From Methylobacterium hispanicum (lineage in GTDB: Bacteria; Pseudomonadota; Alphaproteobacteria; Rhizobiales; Beijerinckiaceae): 64,000 nt of DNA. The DNA lies in contig NZ_BPQO01000023.1 in the NCBI RefSeq assembly GCF_022179285.1, forward strand, positions 54,460 through 118,459, written 5' to 3'. The notes under the pieces are model-generated. The model worked only from the letters and a program-made list of their open reading frames with translations, was not told the DNA's origin and did no database searches. Within the stretch, counting starts at the first letter, position 1. Each line of letters starts with the position of its first letter. Below, piece after piece: positions 7,047 through 15,063 of the stretch. The translations under genes and the position numbers were made by a program.

Positions 7047-8447
7047 TCAGAGGTTCTTCAGGATCGAGTCGACGACCTTCTTAGCATCGCCGAACAGCAT
7101 CATGGTGTTGTCGCGGAAGAACACTTCGTTCTCGACGCCGGCGTAGCCGGAGCCCATGCCGCGCTTGATGAAGAGCACGGTCTTGGCCCGCTCCACGTCG
7201 AGGATCGGCATGCCGTAGATCGGCGAGGCCTTGTCGGTCTTGGCGGCCGGGTTGGTCACGTCGTTGGCGCCGATCACGAAGGCCACGTCCGCCTGGGGGA
7301 ACTCGCCGTTGATGTCCTCCAGCTCGAACACCTCGTCGTAGGGCACGTTGGCCTCGGCCAGCAGCACGTTCATGTGGCCCGGCATGCGGCCCGCGACCGG
7401 GTGGATCGCGTACTTCACGTCCACGCCCTCCTTCTTGAGGAGGTCGGCCATCTCGCGGAGCGAGTGCTGGGCCTGCGCCACCGCCATGCCGTAGCCCGGC
7501 ACGATGATCACGCGCTCGGCGTTCTTCATGATGTAGGCCGCGTCGTCCGCCGAGCCCTGCTTCACGGGGCGCGTCTCGACCTGGCCACCGCCGGCCGCCG
7601 CGGCGGCGTCGCCGCCGAAGCCGCCGAGGATGACCGAGATGAACGAGCGGTTCATCGCGTGGCACATGATGTAGGACAGGATCGCGCCCGAGGAGCCGAC
7701 CAGCGCGCCCGTGATGATGAGCGCGAGGTTGCCCAGGGTGAAGCCGATGCCGGCTGCCGCCCAGCCCGAGTAGGAGTTCAGCATCGAGACGACGACGGGC
7801 ATGTCGGCGCCGCCGATCGGGATGATGATCAGGCCGCCGAGCACCAGCGACAGGATCACGATCAGCCAGAACAGGAACTTCGACTCGGTGCCGATGAACA
7901 CGGCCAGGAGCACCACCAGCGCGGCGGCGAGCAGCGCGTTGATGAGGTGGCGCTGCGGCAGCATGATCGGCTTGCCCGACATGCGGCCGTCGAGCTTGGC
8001 GAAGGCGATGACCGAACCCGTGAAGGTGATCGCGCCGATGGCGACGCCCAGGCCCATCTCGAACAGCGACTGCTTGTGGAAGTGGCCGTTCTCGATGATG
8101 CCGAAGGCCTGGGGCGCGTAGAGCGCGCCGGCCGCGACCGCCACGGCCGCGAGGCCGACCAGCGAGTGGAAGGCGGCCACGAGCTGCGGCATCGCCGTCA
8201 TCGGCACGCGCTTGGCGATCACCGCGCCGGCGCCGCCGCCGATGCCGAGGCCGAGCAGCACGATCACCCAGGCGGCCGCGCCCGCGGGCGGGTGGCCGAC
8301 CAGCGTGGTGAGCACGGCGAGCGCCATGCCGACCATGCCGTAGAGGTTGCCCTGTCGGGAGGTCGTCGGGTGCGAGAGCCCCCGCAGCGCCATGATGAAC
8401 AGGACGCCGGCGACGATGTAGAGAAGGGAGGAGACGTTCTCGGACAT
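7047..8447 (-). CDS. pntB: NAD(P) transhydrogenase subunit beta
   Basis: PntB is the membrane subunit that carries the NADP(H)-binding domain III of proton-translocating transhydrogenase, which makes NADPH from NADH using proton motive force. The 466-residue length is standard. The N-terminal half has about nine hydrophobic helices (LLYIVAGVLFIMALRGL and following). The C-terminal domain carries the NADP motif region VIIVPGYGMAVAQAQHSL and VAFVIGANDVTNPAA. The start is 4 nt from the end of pntAB, so it is the last gene of a tight operon. Confidence 0.96.
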   Translation of the reverse strand: MSENVSSLLYIVAGVLFIMALRGLSHPTTSRQGNLYGMVGMALAVLTTLVGHPPAGAAAWVIVLLGLGIGGGAGAVIAKRVPMTAMPQLVAAFHSLVGLAAVAVAAGALYAPQAFGIIENGHFHKQSLFEMGLGVAIGAITFTGSVIAFAKLDGRMSGKPIMLPQRHLINALLAAALVVLLAVFIGTESKFLFWLIVILSLVLGGLIIIPIGGADMPVVVSMLNSYSGWAAAGIGFTLGNLALIITGALVGSSGAILSYIMCHAMNRSFISVILGGFGGDAAAAAGGGQVETRPVKQGSADDAAYIMKNAERVIIVPGYGMAVAQAQHSLREMADLLKKEGVDVKYAIHPVAGRMPGHMNVLLAEANVPYDEVFELEDINGEFPQADVAFVIGANDVTNPAAKTDKASPIYGMPILDVERAKTVLFIKRGMGSGYAGVENEVFFRDNTMMLFGDAKKVVDSILKNL

Positions 8448-8451
8448 CGGC

Positions 8452-8901
8452 TCAGGCCTTCTTCTTATACATGGCGAGCATGCGCTGTGTGACGAGGAAG
8501 CCGCCGAAGATGTTCACGGAGGCCAGCACGATGCCGATGAAGCCGAAGAAGCGGGCCCAGCCGCTGCCCTTCTCGATGTAGGGCACGCCCACCGCGAGCA
8601 GCGCGCCCACGATGATCACCGACGAGATGGCGTTGGTGACCGACATGAGGGGGGTGTGGAGGGCCGGGGTCACCGACCAGACCACGTAGTAGCCGACGAA
8701 GATCGCCAGCACGAAGATCGCGAGGCGGAACACGGTCGGATCGACGGCGCCGTGCGTCGCGGCGGCGACGCCATGGCCGAGGCCGTCGGCGATCGCCTGG
8801 GCCTGGTCGGCGGCGTTGCGGGCCGCCGCGGCGGCGGCGCGGGCGGTGTCGGCCAGGAGGCGGGTCTGATCCGCGGCCTGGTCAGGGGCGATGGTTGCCA
8901 T
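8452..8901 (-). CDS. pntAB: NAD(P) transhydrogenase subunit alpha, part 2 (membrane)
   Basis: This small subunit corresponds to the membrane-spanning C-terminal part of one-piece PntA. After an Ala/Asp-rich N-terminal extension of about 50 residues come three to four hydrophobic helices: FRLAIFVLAIFVGYYVVW, the ISSVIIVGALLAVGV region, and ARFFGFIGIVLASVNIFGGF. It ends in the basic tail YKKKA. The split of PntA into two polypeptides is normal for alphaproteobacteria. It lies between pntAA and pntB. The long Ala-rich N-terminal extension is somewhat unusual for this subunit. Confidence 0.94.
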   Translation of the reverse strand: MATIAPDQAADQTRLLADTARAAAAAARNAADQAQAIADGLGHGVAAATHGAVDPTVFRLAIFVLAIFVGYYVVWSVTPALHTPLMSVTNAISSVIIVGALLAVGVPYIEKGSGWARFFGFIGIVLASVNIFGGFLVTQRMLAMYKKKA

Positions 8902-8925
8902 GGGTGAGATCTCCTGGGGAGCCGG

Positions 8926-10149
8926 TTACGCCGCGCCCGCGCCCTTGGTGGCGCCCTGGGCCGCCTCGGACTTCGACAGGCCGACGGCCGAGGCCTCGGA
9001 GGCCGCGCCGTCGCCCTTCGGCTGGAACGAGGGATGCACGACCTGCCCGTCGCGGGTCAGGTTCGTGGCCTTGACCAGCTCGTCGTCCCACTTGATCGCC
9101 AGGGTCTTCGACTCCTTGTCGATCAGCGTCTCGAGGAAGGCGTAGAGGTTGCGCGCGTAGAGCGCCGAGGCAGTCGCCGCGAGGCGGCCCGGCACGTTGA
9201 GGTGCCCCACGATCTTCGCGCCGTTCGCCGTCGTCACGATCTCGCCGGCCTTGGCGCCGGCGACGTTGCCGCCGCGCTCGACCGCGAGGTCAACCAGCAC
9301 GGAGCCCGGCTTCATCGAGGCGACCATCTCCTCGGAGACGAGCTTCGGGGCGGGTCGGCCCGGGATCAGCGCCGTCGTGATGACGATGTCCTGCTTGGCG
9401 ATGTGGCCCTTGACCAGCTCGGCCTGCTTGCGCTGGTACTCGGCCGACATCTCCTTGGCGTAGCCGCCAGCCGTCTCGGCCTGCTTGAACTCGTCGTCCT
9501 CGACGGCGACGAACTTCGCGCCGAGCGATTCGACCTGCTCCTTCGTGGCCGGACGCACGTCGGTGGCGGTCACGACCGCGCCGAGGCGGCGGGCGGTGGC
9601 GATGGCCTGCAGGCCGGCGACGCCGACGCCCATGATGAAGACGCGGGCGGCCGGCACGGTGCCGGCGGCGGTCATCATCATCGGCATGGAGCGGCCGTAC
9701 TCGGCGGCGCCGTCGATCACGGCGCGGTAGCCCGCGAGGTTCGCCTGGCTGGAGAGCACGTCCATCACCTGCGCGCGGGTGATGCGCGGCATGAACTCCA
9801 TCGCGAAGGTGTCGAGGCCGGCCTCAGCCAGCGCCTTCAGCTCGGCCTCGCGGCCGTAGGGGTCCATGATGGCGACGACGGTGGTGCCGCGCTTCAGGAG
9901 CTTGGCCTCGTCGGCGCTGGGGCGGCGAACCTTCAGCACGAGGTCGGCGTCGCGGCCTGCATCCTCAGCGGAAGCCGCCACGGTGGCGCCGGCAGCCTCG
10001 TACTCGGCGTCGGGGACGCCGGCCGAGAGGCCCGCACCCGACTGGACCACGACGTCGGCCCCCAAGGCCTTGAATTTCTTAACCGTTTCCGGCACCGCCG
10101 CGACCCGCGGCTCCGCGGCGTCGGTTTCCGAAAGCACAGCGATGCGCAT
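8926..10149 (-). CDS. pntAA: NAD(P) transhydrogenase subunit alpha, part 1 (NAD-binding)
   Basis: PntAA is the soluble NAD(H)-binding domain I of transhydrogenase. It begins MRIAVLSETDAAEPRVAAVP, typical of the alanine dehydrogenase/PNT N-terminal domain. It carries the NAD fold glycine motif IMGVGVAGLQAIATARRLGA and the ITTALIPGRPAP loop. At 407 residues it is full length for the split form and ends in an Ala/Gly tail. It is 24 bp upstream of pntAB. The first gene of the cluster is probably the oxidase subunit IV gene, 134 bp upstream. Confidence 0.95.
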   Translation of the reverse strand: MRIAVLSETDAAEPRVAAVPETVKKFKALGADVVVQSGAGLSAGVPDAEYEAAGATVAASAEDAGRDADLVLKVRRPSADEAKLLKRGTTVVAIMDPYGREAELKALAEAGLDTFAMEFMPRITRAQVMDVLSSQANLAGYRAVIDGAAEYGRSMPMMMTAAGTVPAARVFIMGVGVAGLQAIATARRLGAVVTATDVRPATKEQVESLGAKFVAVEDDEFKQAETAGGYAKEMSAEYQRKQAELVKGHIAKQDIVITTALIPGRPAPKLVSEEMVASMKPGSVLVDLAVERGGNVAGAKAGEIVTTANGAKIVGHLNVPGRLAATASALYARNLYAFLETLIDKESKTLAIKWDDELVKATNLTRDGQVVHPSFQPKGDGAASEASAVGLSKSEAAQGATKGAGAA

Positions 10150-10283
10150 TCAGCTTACCCCTCAAATGGACCGCCACCGCATGCGCGAACCATGACGGTT
10201 TTACGAGGTGAGCGGGCGCTACTCGGTTGATGGAAACGGTGCGGATGTAACCGGGCTCGCGGTTCCGTCCCGGCTACGGCGCC

Positions 10284-10577
10284 TCAGGCGAAGAACAGGT
10301 ACAGGAGCAGGAGGACGGCGACCGCGCAGGGGGCCTTCCAACCGACCGCCGGGGCCAGTGCACCGATCGTGCCGGCCGCGGACGAGGCCACCACGCCGGC
10401 GATCGCCGTCAGCCACGCCTCCCGGATACCGCCGACGGCGAGCGCCAGGACCCAGCAGATCACGACGCCGGTCGCGATCTCGATGAAGCGGATGAAGCCC
10501 TTGTAGGTCTGTTCGTGGGTCTTGGCGTCCATCGCCGGGCTGTAGGCTGCCCCGGACACGGTCTTGGTATCAGCCAT
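10284..10577 (-). CDS. aa3-type cytochrome c oxidase subunit IV-like protein
   Basis: This 97-residue protein has the diagnostic segment HEQTYKGFIRFIEIAT of the bacterial aa3 oxidase subunit IV family, followed by two or three hydrophobic helices ending YLFFA. The family was found as a small extra subunit of aa3 oxidases of unknown role. The gene here is not with oxidase genes but directly upstream of pntAA. That linkage recurs in related alphaproteobacteria and suggests co-regulation of respiration and transhydrogenation. The start at the ATG at 10577 is supported by length and family N-terminus. Confidence 0.88.
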   Translation of the reverse strand: MADTKTVSGAAYSPAMDAKTHEQTYKGFIRFIEIATGVVICWVLALAVGGIREAWLTAIAGVVASSAAGTIGALAPAVGWKAPCAVAVLLLLYLFFA

Positions 10578-10716
10578 CGTGCGCTCGTCCCCTGTGACGC
10601 CTGTTTGTTCTGTCGCAGGGGATTTAGCTCAAGCCCAAACGGGCGGCAATCGCGTTGCCGCCGTCATTAAGGCCAAGATCGCGCCGAAATGCCCACCTTC
10701 GCGCCGGTCCGGCTCC

Positions 10717-12093
10717 TCAGAGCGGCAGGTCGAGGCCGGCGGCTTTCAGGGCCTCGCCCTGACGGTGCGTCAGGGCGTCGAGGGAGAAGCTCTCGATCTC
10801 GGCCTCGAAGAGGCGGTGGTAGTTCAGCTCCGAGCGCAGGTGCAGGAACACCGCGCCGAGGCCGACCGCGGCCCGGTCCATGAACACGAATTCCTGGGGA
10901 ACGGTGACCGGCCCGCGCTCCTTCAGGGCCTGATGGACCTGGAAAGCCTGCCGGCGACCGTACTCGCCGGGTTTCACGCCGTCAGCCACGGTGCGGGTGC
11001 GGTCCTCCAGCAAGGGACCGTAGATGAAGCGCGCCCAGATGTTCAGGATGTCGATGATCTCGCGGCTGAGATTCTTGAAGCCCCAGACCTCGTAGGCGTG
11101 GACGATGCGGGCCTCGTCCTCCTCCAAGAGACCGCGGTAGAGATCGACCACGCCGCCGACGAAGCGCGGGTGGAAGATGCGCACGCAGCCGTAATCGAGC
11201 AGGTTGATGCCCCCCGGCTCGCCGTCCTCCCGGAAGACCGTGTAATTGCCCAGATGCGGGTCGCCGTGGATCACCGCCGCGCGGCTGAACGGGTGCCACC
11301 ACGCCTTGAACATCGCCTGGGCGAGCCGGTTGCGCACCTCGACCGGGCTCTCTGCGAAGTTCAGGATCCGTTCGCCGTCGAGCCAGCTGAGTGTCAACAG
11401 GCGCTTGGTCGAGAGGTCCTCATGGACCGTCGGCACCCGTACGGCGTCGATGTCCTTCAGCACCGCGCCGTAGAGGGCGGCGTGCTTCGCCTCACGGGTG
11501 TAGTCCAACTCCTCGCGCACCCGGGCGCCGATCTCCTTGGCGATCTCGCGAGTGTCGAGCCAGGAATTCATGCGCCGGTGCAGGGCGAAGGCGACCTCGA
11601 GCTGCTTGAGGTCGGCCTCAACGGCCGATTGCATGTCCGGATACTGCAGCTTGCAGGCGAGAGCCGCGCCGTCCCGCGCCGTGGCGCGATGCACCTGGCC
11701 GAGCGAGGCGGCGGCTGCGGGCTTCAGGTCGAAGCTGCCGAAGCGGCCCTGCCAGTCGGCCCCGAGCTCGGCCATCATCCGGCGCTTGACGAAGGCGGCC
11801 CCCATGGGCGGGGCGTCGGCCTGGAGCTTCTGCAACTCCGCGGCGTATTCGGGCGGCAGCAGGTCCGGAATGGTGGCCAGGAGCTGCGCCACCTTCATGA
11901 TCGGCCCCTTGAGGCCGCCGAGCGCCTGGGCGAGCGCCGCAGCGTTGGTGGTGCCCTCGCCCCCGAACAGGCGGGCACCCGCCATCCGCGCCGCGACGCC
12001 GCCGACATTGACGCCGACGCGGGCGTAGCGGCTGGCGCGCGCGGAGAATCGGTTGGCTTCGCGGTCGGTCTCGGCCATCGGGCGGGTGCTCAC
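10717..12093 (-). CDS. ABC1/AarF (UbiB-type) atypical kinase
   Basis: Members of this family are protein-kinase-like ATPases, and bacterial UbiB supports ubiquinone synthesis. The 458-residue protein shows the family KxGQ-like segment (KGPIMKVAQLLATIPDLLPPEY), the Ala-rich nucleotide loop AAASLGQVHRA, the lysine in ALACKLQYPDM, the catalytic HGDPHLGNY and the metal-binding DYGC. It lacks the two C-terminal membrane helices of proteobacterial UbiB, so it is better called an ABC1-family kinase than ubiB. The substrate is unknown. It stands alone, 69 bp from the end of the Doc toxin gene. Confidence 0.9.
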   Translation of the reverse strand: MSTRPMAETDREANRFSARASRYARVGVNVGGVAARMAGARLFGGEGTTNAAALAQALGGLKGPIMKVAQLLATIPDLLPPEYAAELQKLQADAPPMGAAFVKRRMMAELGADWQGRFGSFDLKPAAAASLGQVHRATARDGAALACKLQYPDMQSAVEADLKQLEVAFALHRRMNSWLDTREIAKEIGARVREELDYTREAKHAALYGAVLKDIDAVRVPTVHEDLSTKRLLTLSWLDGERILNFAESPVEVRNRLAQAMFKAWWHPFSRAAVIHGDPHLGNYTVFREDGEPGGINLLDYGCVRIFHPRFVGGVVDLYRGLLEEDEARIVHAYEVWGFKNLSREIIDILNIWARFIYGPLLEDRTRTVADGVKPGEYGRRQAFQVHQALKERGPVTVPQEFVFMDRAAVGLGAVFLHLRSELNYHRLFEAEIESFSLDALTHRQGEALKAAGLDLPL

Positions 12094-12162
12094 CTCAGCT
12101 GTCGGGAGCGAGATAAGTGGCCCGTGCGCGAGTGCCAGGGCCGTGGGTCCCTGCGCCGCGGG

Positions 12163-12564
12163 TCAGGCCGGCCAGTTGTCGCGGATCCAGCGGGTGAGGC
12201 CGGATTCGTCGATCTCGCCCGCGGCGAGGCTCCGGATCATCACGACGGCCTCGGCCTCGTCGGCGAGGAAGTCGAGGTCGTTGAGTCCGAGGAACGTGAC
12301 GAGCGCCAGCAGGGCGGCCCGCTTGTTGCCGTCGATGAAGGGGTGGTTCTTGGCGATGCCGAAGGCGTAGGCCGCCGCAAGCTCGGCCAGATCGACCTCC
12401 GCCTCCTCGGCATAGGCCACCCGGTTCACCGGACGTCCGAGCGCCGATTCGAGCGCGCCCTCGTCCCGGATGCCGGGCGGCCCGCCGAAGAGCTTCAGTT
12501 GCTGCGCGTGGAAGGCCTGGACGAGGTCGCTCGTGAGCCAGACGATCTCGCGATCCGTGCTCAC
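12163..12564 (-). CDS. doc: Death-on-curing (Doc/Fic) family toxin
   Basis: Doc toxins use the Fic fold to phosphorylate elongation factor EF-Tu and stop translation. The 133-residue protein carries the active-site motif HPFIDGNKR (74-82) and the typical N-terminal block FGGPPGIRDEGALESAL. Both the catalytic His and the phosphate-binding GNKR are intact, so the toxin is probably functional. It overlaps the upstream antitoxin gene by 4 nt, the usual toxin-antitoxin arrangement. The antitoxin is AbrB/MazE-like rather than the classical Phd. Confidence 0.9.
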   Translation of the reverse strand: MSTDREIVWLTSDLVQAFHAQQLKLFGGPPGIRDEGALESALGRPVNRVAYAEEAEVDLAELAAAYAFGIAKNHPFIDGNKRAALLALVTFLGLNDLDFLADEAEAVVMIRSLAAGEIDESGLTRWIRDNWPA

Positions 12565-12785
12565 TTCGCCAACTCCGAGAGGGCGTTGCGATAGGTCTTC
12601 ATCGCCTTCTCGGCGATCTTCATGCCCTTCTCGAATGCCGGATCGTAGGGCGATAGGCGGACGGACCCATCCGCGTTCTCGGTCACGTAGAGCCAGTCGC
12701 CCTGGGCGATGTTGAGCTGTCCCAGAAGTTCTTTCGGCAGGATCAGGCCGGTCGAGTTGCCAACGCGCTTCACTTCCAGCTTCAT
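12561..12785 (-). CDS. AbrB/MazE-type antitoxin
   Basis: This 74-residue protein begins MKLEVKRVGNSTGLILPKELL, the SpoVT/AbrB swapped-hairpin DNA-binding domain. A C-terminal helical tail (EKGMKIAEKAMKTYRNALSELAK) would bind the toxin. The start was set at the ATG at 12785 because the family N-terminus begins there and GGAG precedes it; the open frame continues upstream through promoter DNA. The stop overlaps the doc start by 4 nt. It should neutralise Doc and repress the operon through the palindrome just upstream. Confidence 0.88.
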   Translation of the reverse strand: MKLEVKRVGNSTGLILPKELLGQLNIAQGDWLYVTENADGSVRLSPYDPAFEKGMKIAEKAMKTYRNALSELAK

Positions 12786-12786
12786 G

Positions 12787-12818
12787 ACCGTACTCCGATT
12801 CGTTGTACGGTCAGTATA
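12787..12818 (-). promoter_or_regulatory. Toxin-antitoxin promoter with autoregulatory palindrome
   Basis: On the minus strand a TATACT -10 element (12813-12818) is followed directly by an inverted repeat, ACCGTAC (12787-12793) and GTACGGT (12805-12811), separated by 11 nt, immediately before the antitoxin start. Binding of the AbrB-type antitoxin here would block transcription initiation. A second perfect inverted repeat, GCAGGGCT/AGCCCTGC, lies further upstream near 12829-12851 over the -35 region. Confidence 0.55.
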
Positions 12819-12888
12819 ACACTCGCGGCAGGGCTCGTACAGAGCCCTGCGGGAGGGCCTGTACGGCATCTGTATCGGAGAGACGGGT

Positions 12889-14763
12889 TCAGCGCTGCCC
12901 TTCCATCGACTCCAGCTCGGCGATCATCCCCTCGATCATGCCGAGCCCGATCTGCCAGAAGCCCGGATCGCTGGCATCGAGCCCGAAGGGCTTGAGCAGC
13001 TCGCCGTAGGGTTTCGAGCCGCCGGCCGAGAGCAGCGCGAAGTAGCGCTCCACGAAGCCCGATTCCGCCTTCGCGTAGACGCCGTAGAGCGAGTTCACGA
13101 GGCAATCGCCGAAGGCGTAGGCGTAGACGTAGAAGGGCGAGTGGATGAAGTGCGGGATGTAGGCCCAGTAGGGCTCGTAGCCCGCATCGAGCTGGATCGC
13201 CGGCCCGAGCGACTCGGCCTGCACGGAGAGCCAGAGCGCGTTGATCTGCTCGGTGGTCAGCTCGCCCTTGGCGCGGGCGAGATGCACCTTCCGCTCGAAG
13301 GCGTAGAAGGCGATCTGGCGCACCACCGTGTTGATCATGTCCTCGACCTTGGCGGCGAGCATGGCCCGGCGCTGCGTCGTGTCCCGCGTCTCGGCCAGGA
13401 GCTTGCGGAAGGTCAGCATCTCGCCGAACACGCTGGCGGTCTCGGCCAGCGTCAGCGGCGTCTGCGCCATCAGGGCGCCGTTCGGGGCGGCGAGCACCTG
13501 ATGCACGCCGTGCCCGAGTTCGTGGGCGAGCGTCATCACGTCCCGCGGCTTGCCCTGGTAGTTCACCAGCACGTAGGGGTGGACCGAGGGCACGGTCGGG
13601 TGCGCGAAGGCGCCGGGCGCCTTGCCGGGCCGGGTCGGCGCGTCGATCCAGCGATCGTCGAAGAACCGGCGGGCGATGTTGGCAAGATCCGGCGAGAAGG
13701 CACCGTAGGCCGACAGAACGGTGTCGCGGGCCTCGGCCCAGGGGATCGTGCGCTGCTCGACCCGCGGCAACGGCGCGTTGCGGTCCCAGTAGGGCAGCGC
13801 CTCGACGCCGAACCACTTGGCCTTGAGGCGGTAGTAGCGGTGCGACAGCCGCGGGTAGGCCGCCTGCACGGCATCGACCAGGGCTGCCACCACCTCGGGC
13901 TCGACCCGGTTCGAGAGATGGCGGGCATCCGCCACGTCCTTGAAGCCGCGCCAGCGGTCCGAGATCTCCTTGTCCTTGGCGAGCGTGTTGGTGATGAGCG
14001 TGAAGATGCGCAGGTTGCCGCGCAGCACTTCGCTCACCGCGCCGGCGGCCTCGCGGCGCACCGCCCCGTCCGGGTCCTGCAGCTTGTTCAGCGTCGGCTC
14101 CAGCGGCAGCATCTCGCCCTGGACGGGGAAGCGCAGGCCCGCGATCGTCTCGTTGAACAGCCGGTCCCAGGCTGCGTTCGCGGTGACGGACTTCTCGAGG
14201 AACAGCTTCTCGACCCGATCCTCGAGCTGGTACGGCTTCTCCCGCCGCAGGTCCGCGATCCAGGGCGCGTAGTGGGCGAGCGGCCCGGAGGCCATCGCGG
14301 CGTCCAGCACCGCATCCTCGACCCGGTTGAGTTCGAGCGCGAAGAACAAGAGTTCACCGGAGGCGTCGGTGAGGCGCTCGCGGGTGTCGCCGTAGAACTT
14401 CGCGCGCGCCTCGTCGGTGGTGTCGCCCGAGTAGACGAGGCCCGCGTAGGACATCAGCTTGCCGAGCAGGTCCTCGATGCCCTCGTAGGCGCGCAACGCC
14501 TCGGCCAGCCGTTCGGAGGCGTCGGGGCCCGCTGCGAGGTCCGCGATCCGGCCCGCGTATGACGCCGAGAACGCCCGGCAATTCGCCTCCGCGCGCGCGA
14601 GGTCGTCGCGGAAGGCCGGATCGTCGAGGCCGGCGTAGAGATCGCCGAGGTCCCATTCGGGCAGGACCCCGAGATCGACCGCCCGGGCGGTCGCGCGGGC
14701 CGCCTGCGCGCTCTCGGCGCTCCGGCAGGGCTGCGCTTCGATGGCGGGAGCACGGTTGAGCAT
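12889..14763 (-). CDS. pepF: M3 family oligoendopeptidase F
   Basis: PepF is a cytoplasmic zinc metallopeptidase that cleaves short peptides. The 624-residue protein has the HExxH zinc motif in LAHELGHGVHQVL (about residue 412) and the M3 C-terminal helices around TEQINALWLSVQAESLGPAI. Length matches the family. The start MLNRAPAIEAQPCRSAES has a short, variable N-terminus and could be slightly shorter. It is divergent from the sigma-54 regulator gene. Confidence 0.93.
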   Translation of the reverse strand: MLNRAPAIEAQPCRSAESAQAARATARAVDLGVLPEWDLGDLYAGLDDPAFRDDLARAEANCRAFSASYAGRIADLAAGPDASERLAEALRAYEGIEDLLGKLMSYAGLVYSGDTTDEARAKFYGDTRERLTDASGELLFFALELNRVEDAVLDAAMASGPLAHYAPWIADLRREKPYQLEDRVEKLFLEKSVTANAAWDRLFNETIAGLRFPVQGEMLPLEPTLNKLQDPDGAVRREAAGAVSEVLRGNLRIFTLITNTLAKDKEISDRWRGFKDVADARHLSNRVEPEVVAALVDAVQAAYPRLSHRYYRLKAKWFGVEALPYWDRNAPLPRVEQRTIPWAEARDTVLSAYGAFSPDLANIARRFFDDRWIDAPTRPGKAPGAFAHPTVPSVHPYVLVNYQGKPRDVMTLAHELGHGVHQVLAAPNGALMAQTPLTLAETASVFGEMLTFRKLLAETRDTTQRRAMLAAKVEDMINTVVRQIAFYAFERKVHLARAKGELTTEQINALWLSVQAESLGPAIQLDAGYEPYWAYIPHFIHSPFYVYAYAFGDCLVNSLYGVYAKAESGFVERYFALLSAGGSKPYGELLKPFGLDASDPGFWQIGLGMIEGMIAELESMEGQR

Positions 14764-15063
14764 CGGCGGTCACATTCCTCAAAGGGCCCGTCCGCCCGGG
14801 GACGGACCCGAACCGGTCGGGCGAGCCGCTGATATCGAGCGGCACGGCCCCGCCTTCAACCGATTCGCGCGAGCCGTCGGTGACAACACCCTCGGCGCGC
14901 CGCCAGGGCGCCGTGCCCGAAATCCCGGCATCGTCGTTAAGCGCGGCTTTACGCATCTCGGCCAGGCTGCATCTCGAAACGGAACACGTTGCGGACCGCG
15001 ACCGTCGCCGGGGGCCATCCTCCGGCGCGGCGGGATCGGCACGCCAGCACGAGGAAAGCCCGC
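14764..15063. promoter_or_regulatory. Divergent intergenic region pepF / response regulator
   Basis: These 300 bp separate two divergently transcribed genes and must hold both promoters. I see no coding sequence and no clear -35/-10 or -24/-12 element that I would defend. Confidence 0.3.
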
